A program made the position numbers and the translations under genes. Shown piece by piece: positions 6,261 through 7,788 of a DNA stretch of 7,788 bases. Where the stretch lies: assembly GCA_023390785.1 (NCBI GenBank), contig JAEWCE010000376.1:1-7788 (forward strand), written 5' to 3'. The stretch comes from Pseudomonadota bacterium. Lineage in GTDB: Bacteria; Pseudomonadota; Alphaproteobacteria; Rhizobiales; Devosiaceae. How positions within the stretch are numbered: position 1 is the stretch's first letter; every line of letters begins with the position of its first letter. The notes under the pieces were generated by a model. The model was not told the origin of the DNA. It worked only from the letters and a program-made list of their open reading frames with translations, and made no database searches.

Positions 6261-6552
6261 TGGGCCGCACCCTCCAACCGGAGGGCCGGGCTCTCGTGAA
6301 CGGAGCCAAGCGACGCTTGTCTGCCGCCATCCGGCTTCGAACCCTCGCGGGGGTCGGATGCCCCGAGGACTCGGGGGAAGGCTTGGGGGCGCTGCCCCAC
6401 CGGCGCGGCGCAAGGGTGTCCCCAACCTTCGCTCGCGGTCCGCTCGCTGCCAGGCCGGGAGATACCCGCTCCCTTGTCGCCTTGCACCCCCCGGTCTCGC
6501 CGACGGGCAAGGGTTCATGGCGGGCGTGTGCCCGTCAGAACCCGAAACCCTG
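6261..6552 (+). promoter_or_regulatory. GC-rich hairpin-dense leader upstream of the ParB-like gene
   Basis: About 290 bp without a convincing gene hold a series of short perfect stems. These are CCCTCC-AACC-GGAGGG (6270-6285), GGCTC/GAGCC (6289-6293 and 6303-6307), CAAGC-GAC-GCTTG (6307-6319), CATCC/GGATG (6328-6332 and 6356-6360) enclosing ACCC/GGGT, CCCCGAGGACTCGGGG (6361-6376), GGGGC-GCT-GCCCC (6386-6398), GGGAG/CTCCC (6457-6461 and 6469-6473), long-range CAAGGG/CCCTTG (6411-6416 and 6471-6476), and the interleaved pairs at 6502-6543. Open frames here are GC-driven, lack domains, and have poor starts. It could be a structured 5' leader, a small RNA, or protein-binding DNA such as a centromere-like site. 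High GC makes some hairpins expected by chance. Confidence 0.4.
6502..6543 (+). promoter_or_regulatory. Two interleaved complementary pairs just before the ParB-like gene
   Basis: GACGGGCA (6502-6509) pairs perfectly with TGCCCGTC (6529-6536), and GGGTTC (6511-6516) with GAACCC (6538-6543). The order A-B-A'-B' is that of a pseudoknot or of two mutually exclusive stems. The 3' arm ends 12 nt before the AAGGAG ribosome binding site at 6556-6561. Linkers of 1 nt (6510 and 6537) make a tight classical pseudoknot over an 8-bp stem strained, so alternative folds are more likely. Confidence 0.4.
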
Positions 6553-6568
6553 AAGAAGGAGATCATCA

Positions 6569-7788
6569 ATGACAATCGCAGAAACCATCCAGCCAACGGC
6601 AACCCTGTTGCCGCCCCTCAACACCGAGGTCGTGAGCATTCCGCTCAACCGGCTGGTTCATTCAAAGACCAACGTACGCCGCACCGGCAAACAACTGGCC
6701 CTCGACGAGCTGGCCGCCTCTATCGCCGCGCACGGCCTGCGACAGAACCTCAACGTTCGCCCCACGACAGGCAGCCGCTACGAAGTGATCGCGGGCGGCA
6801 GGCGCCTTGCTGCCCTGCGCGTGCTCGTGAAACAGGATCGCCTCGCGGCCGATGCGCTGATCAACTGCGTCGTTCTTGGCGAGGACGACGATCCGGCAGA
6901 AATCTCCCTCGCGGAGAACGTCATCCGGCAGGCGATGCACCCCGACGACGAAGCATCTTCTTTTGCCAGCCTTGCAGACAGCGGCAGCGGCATCGAGGAG
7001 ATCGCCTCCCGCTTCGGCGTGACACCGCTGCTGGTGCGCCAGCGTCTCAAGCTCGCGGGCATGTCCCCTGTCATCCGCAAGCGGTTCCGCGACGGCGAGC
7101 TATCGCTGGGGCAGATGATGGCCCTCGCCCTGCTCGATGACCATGCGGCGCAGGAGGCGCTCTGGGAGAGCCTGCCCGACTGGCGGCGCGACCCAGATGA
7201 TATCCGTGCCACGATCGAGGACGACGGCGTCGGCATGGACCATCGCTTCGTCAAGTTCGTCGGTCTCGATGCCTATGAGCAGGCGGGCGGAACCGTGCTG
7301 CGCGACCTGTTCGGCGAACAGCAATCAGTCTTGACGGACACCACCCTGCTCGAGCGGCTGGTCACCGAGAAACTGGCACAGGCCGGTGACGTAGTGAAGG
7401 CCGAGGGCTGGAGCTGGGTGCTGACCGAGGTCGAGCGCGATTACCGCAAATCTTTCACCCGCCTCGACGCCGGCCAGGGCGATGCCGACGGGGAGGATGA
7501 CGACGAAACCCTTTCCGTCGAAACGTCAGCGTTCACGATTGAGCAAATGCAGGCAGCCGGAGCGCGTGTTTATCTGCGCCATGACGGGACCCTGGCCATC
7601 GAGCGTGGGTTGATCGAGCGGCAGGACGCAGCAAGGGAGGCCGTCAAGACCGTGCGTGACCCCTTGGCCTATAGCGAGGCTCTGCTGGCCGATCTGGAGT
7701 GGCACCGCGTGCTCTCATTGCAGGAGAAGCTGTCAGTAAGTCCGGATGTGGCGCTGCCCTTCCTCGCCTACACTCTGTGGGCGCAGGT
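6569..7788 (+). CDS. ParB/RepB-like DNA-binding protein, 3' end outside the window
   Basis: Member of the ParB N-terminal-domain family, which on plasmids and integrative elements serves partition or transcriptional roles. The visible 406 codons contain the ParB core: VVSIPLNRLVHSKTNVRRTG (residues 21-40), LDELAASIAAHGLRQNLNVRP (45-65), EVIAGGRRLAALR (72-84, the box II position, GGRR instead of the common GERR) and LAENVIRQAMHPDDEA (114-129). A helix-turn-helix follows at about 141-165 (IEEIASRFGVTPLLVRQRLKLAG). An acidic linker lies at 302-313 (GQGDADGEDDDE), and the C-terminal region is helical and unassigned. It is much longer than chromosomal ParB (about 300) and resembles the large plasmid/ICE proteins of alphaproteobacteria. 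ATG 6569 follows AAGGAG by 7 nt, an excellent start. No parA neighbour is visible in the window. It has no internal stop and looks intact so far. Confidence 0.85.
   Translation, partial: MTIAETIQPTATLLPPLNTEVVSIPLNRLVHSKTNVRRTGKQLALDELAASIAAHGLRQNLNVRPTTGSRYEVIAGGRRLAALRVLVKQDRLAADALINCVVLGEDDDPAEISLAENVIRQAMHPDDEASSFASLADSGSGIEEIASRFGVTPLLVRQRLKLAGMSPVIRKRFRDGELSLGQMMALALLDDHAAQEALWESLPDWRRDPDDIRATIEDDGVGMDHRFVKFVGLDAYEQAGGTVLRDLFGEQQSVLTDTTLLERLVTEKLAQAGDVVKAEGWSWVLTEVERDYRKSFTRLDAGQGDADGEDDDETLSVETSAFTIEQMQAAGARVYLRHDGTLAIERGLIERQDAAREAVKTVRDPLAYSEALLADLEWHRVLSLQEKLSVSPDVALPFLAYTLWAQ

Larger units (their letters stand above)
3237..7788. mobile_element. Left part of an integrated element (tRNA-Gly target) with plasmid-type and conjugation genes
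   Basis: The left border is the tRNA-Gly(CCC) 3' fragment. Inside are a tyrosine integrase, iteron-like repeats, a truncated plasmid replication initiator, a truncated VirD4/TraG-type coupling protein and a ParB-like gene. This mixture fits a conjugative or mobilisable element that can both integrate and carry a plasmid-like origin, now partly decayed. The right border should lie beyond position 7788, with the reconstituted complete tRNA-Gly gene. No relaxase or mating-pore gene is visible here, so whether it still transfers cannot be judged. Confidence 0.75.

Noticed and set aside
6337..6347. TCGAACCCTCG, identical to 11 bases of the tRNA-Gly fragment, as a second attachment site or tRNA remnant
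   Set aside because: The match covers only the universal T-loop area; flanking bases form neither a T-stem nor an acceptor stem, so chance is the better explanation.
6176..6602. Overlapping open frames on both strands in the hairpin-dense region
   Set aside because: They are rich in Arg, Pro, Gly and Ala, compete in several frames, and lack domains; coding is not supported.
6358..7140. 260-codon plus-strand frame overlapping the start of the ParB-like gene
   Set aside because: It has no ribosome binding site or family pattern, and the ParB frame beginning at 6569 is clear; this one is a GC-driven shadow.

Overview
The window looks like a high-GC alphaproteobacterial chromosome, probably Hyphomicrobiales-like, with the left end of an integrated mobile element. 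The lineage is inferred from protein style, GC-rich codon use and the tRNA-Gly sequence; no ribosomal RNA or other phylogenetic marker is present.

Positions 1-3236 are ordinary chromosome. A D-amino acid dehydrogenase gene (dadA, minus strand, cut by the window start) is divergent from a 635-residue SARP/BTAD-type regulator with a TolB-like middle domain and TPR-like C-terminus. A perfect 16-bp palindrome lies in the 128-bp gap between them. The layout suggests local regulation of D-amino acid catabolism, but nothing here proves it.

At 3237-3281 is the 3' part of a tRNA-Gly(CCC) gene, from the encoded CCA to the anticodon loop. This is the usual scar of tyrosine-integrase insertion into a tRNA gene and marks the chromosome/element border. 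A tyrosine integrase follows at 3416-4495, reading into the element. Next come iteron-like repeats (4500-4627) and a plasmid-type replication initiator (Rep_3/RepA style, from about 4649). The element therefore carries both an integrase and a plasmid-like origin.

Rep homology stops near 5074. From there the opposite strand encodes a VirD4/TraG-type coupling ATPase whose own C-terminus is missing. The two broken genes meet tail to tail at 5070-5082, and each frame reads into the antisense of the other. A deletion or recombination has removed the ends of both, so replication and conjugative transfer through these copies are probably lost.

From 6090 to 6568 there is no convincing gene. This stretch holds the start region of the coupling-protein gene and then about 280 bp of GC-rich sequence with many hairpins, including two interleaved complementary pairs just before the ribosome binding site of a large ParB-like gene (6569 to beyond the window end). 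The most unusual items are the Rep/TraG junction and this structured leader. No defence system, CRISPR array or complete IS is visible.
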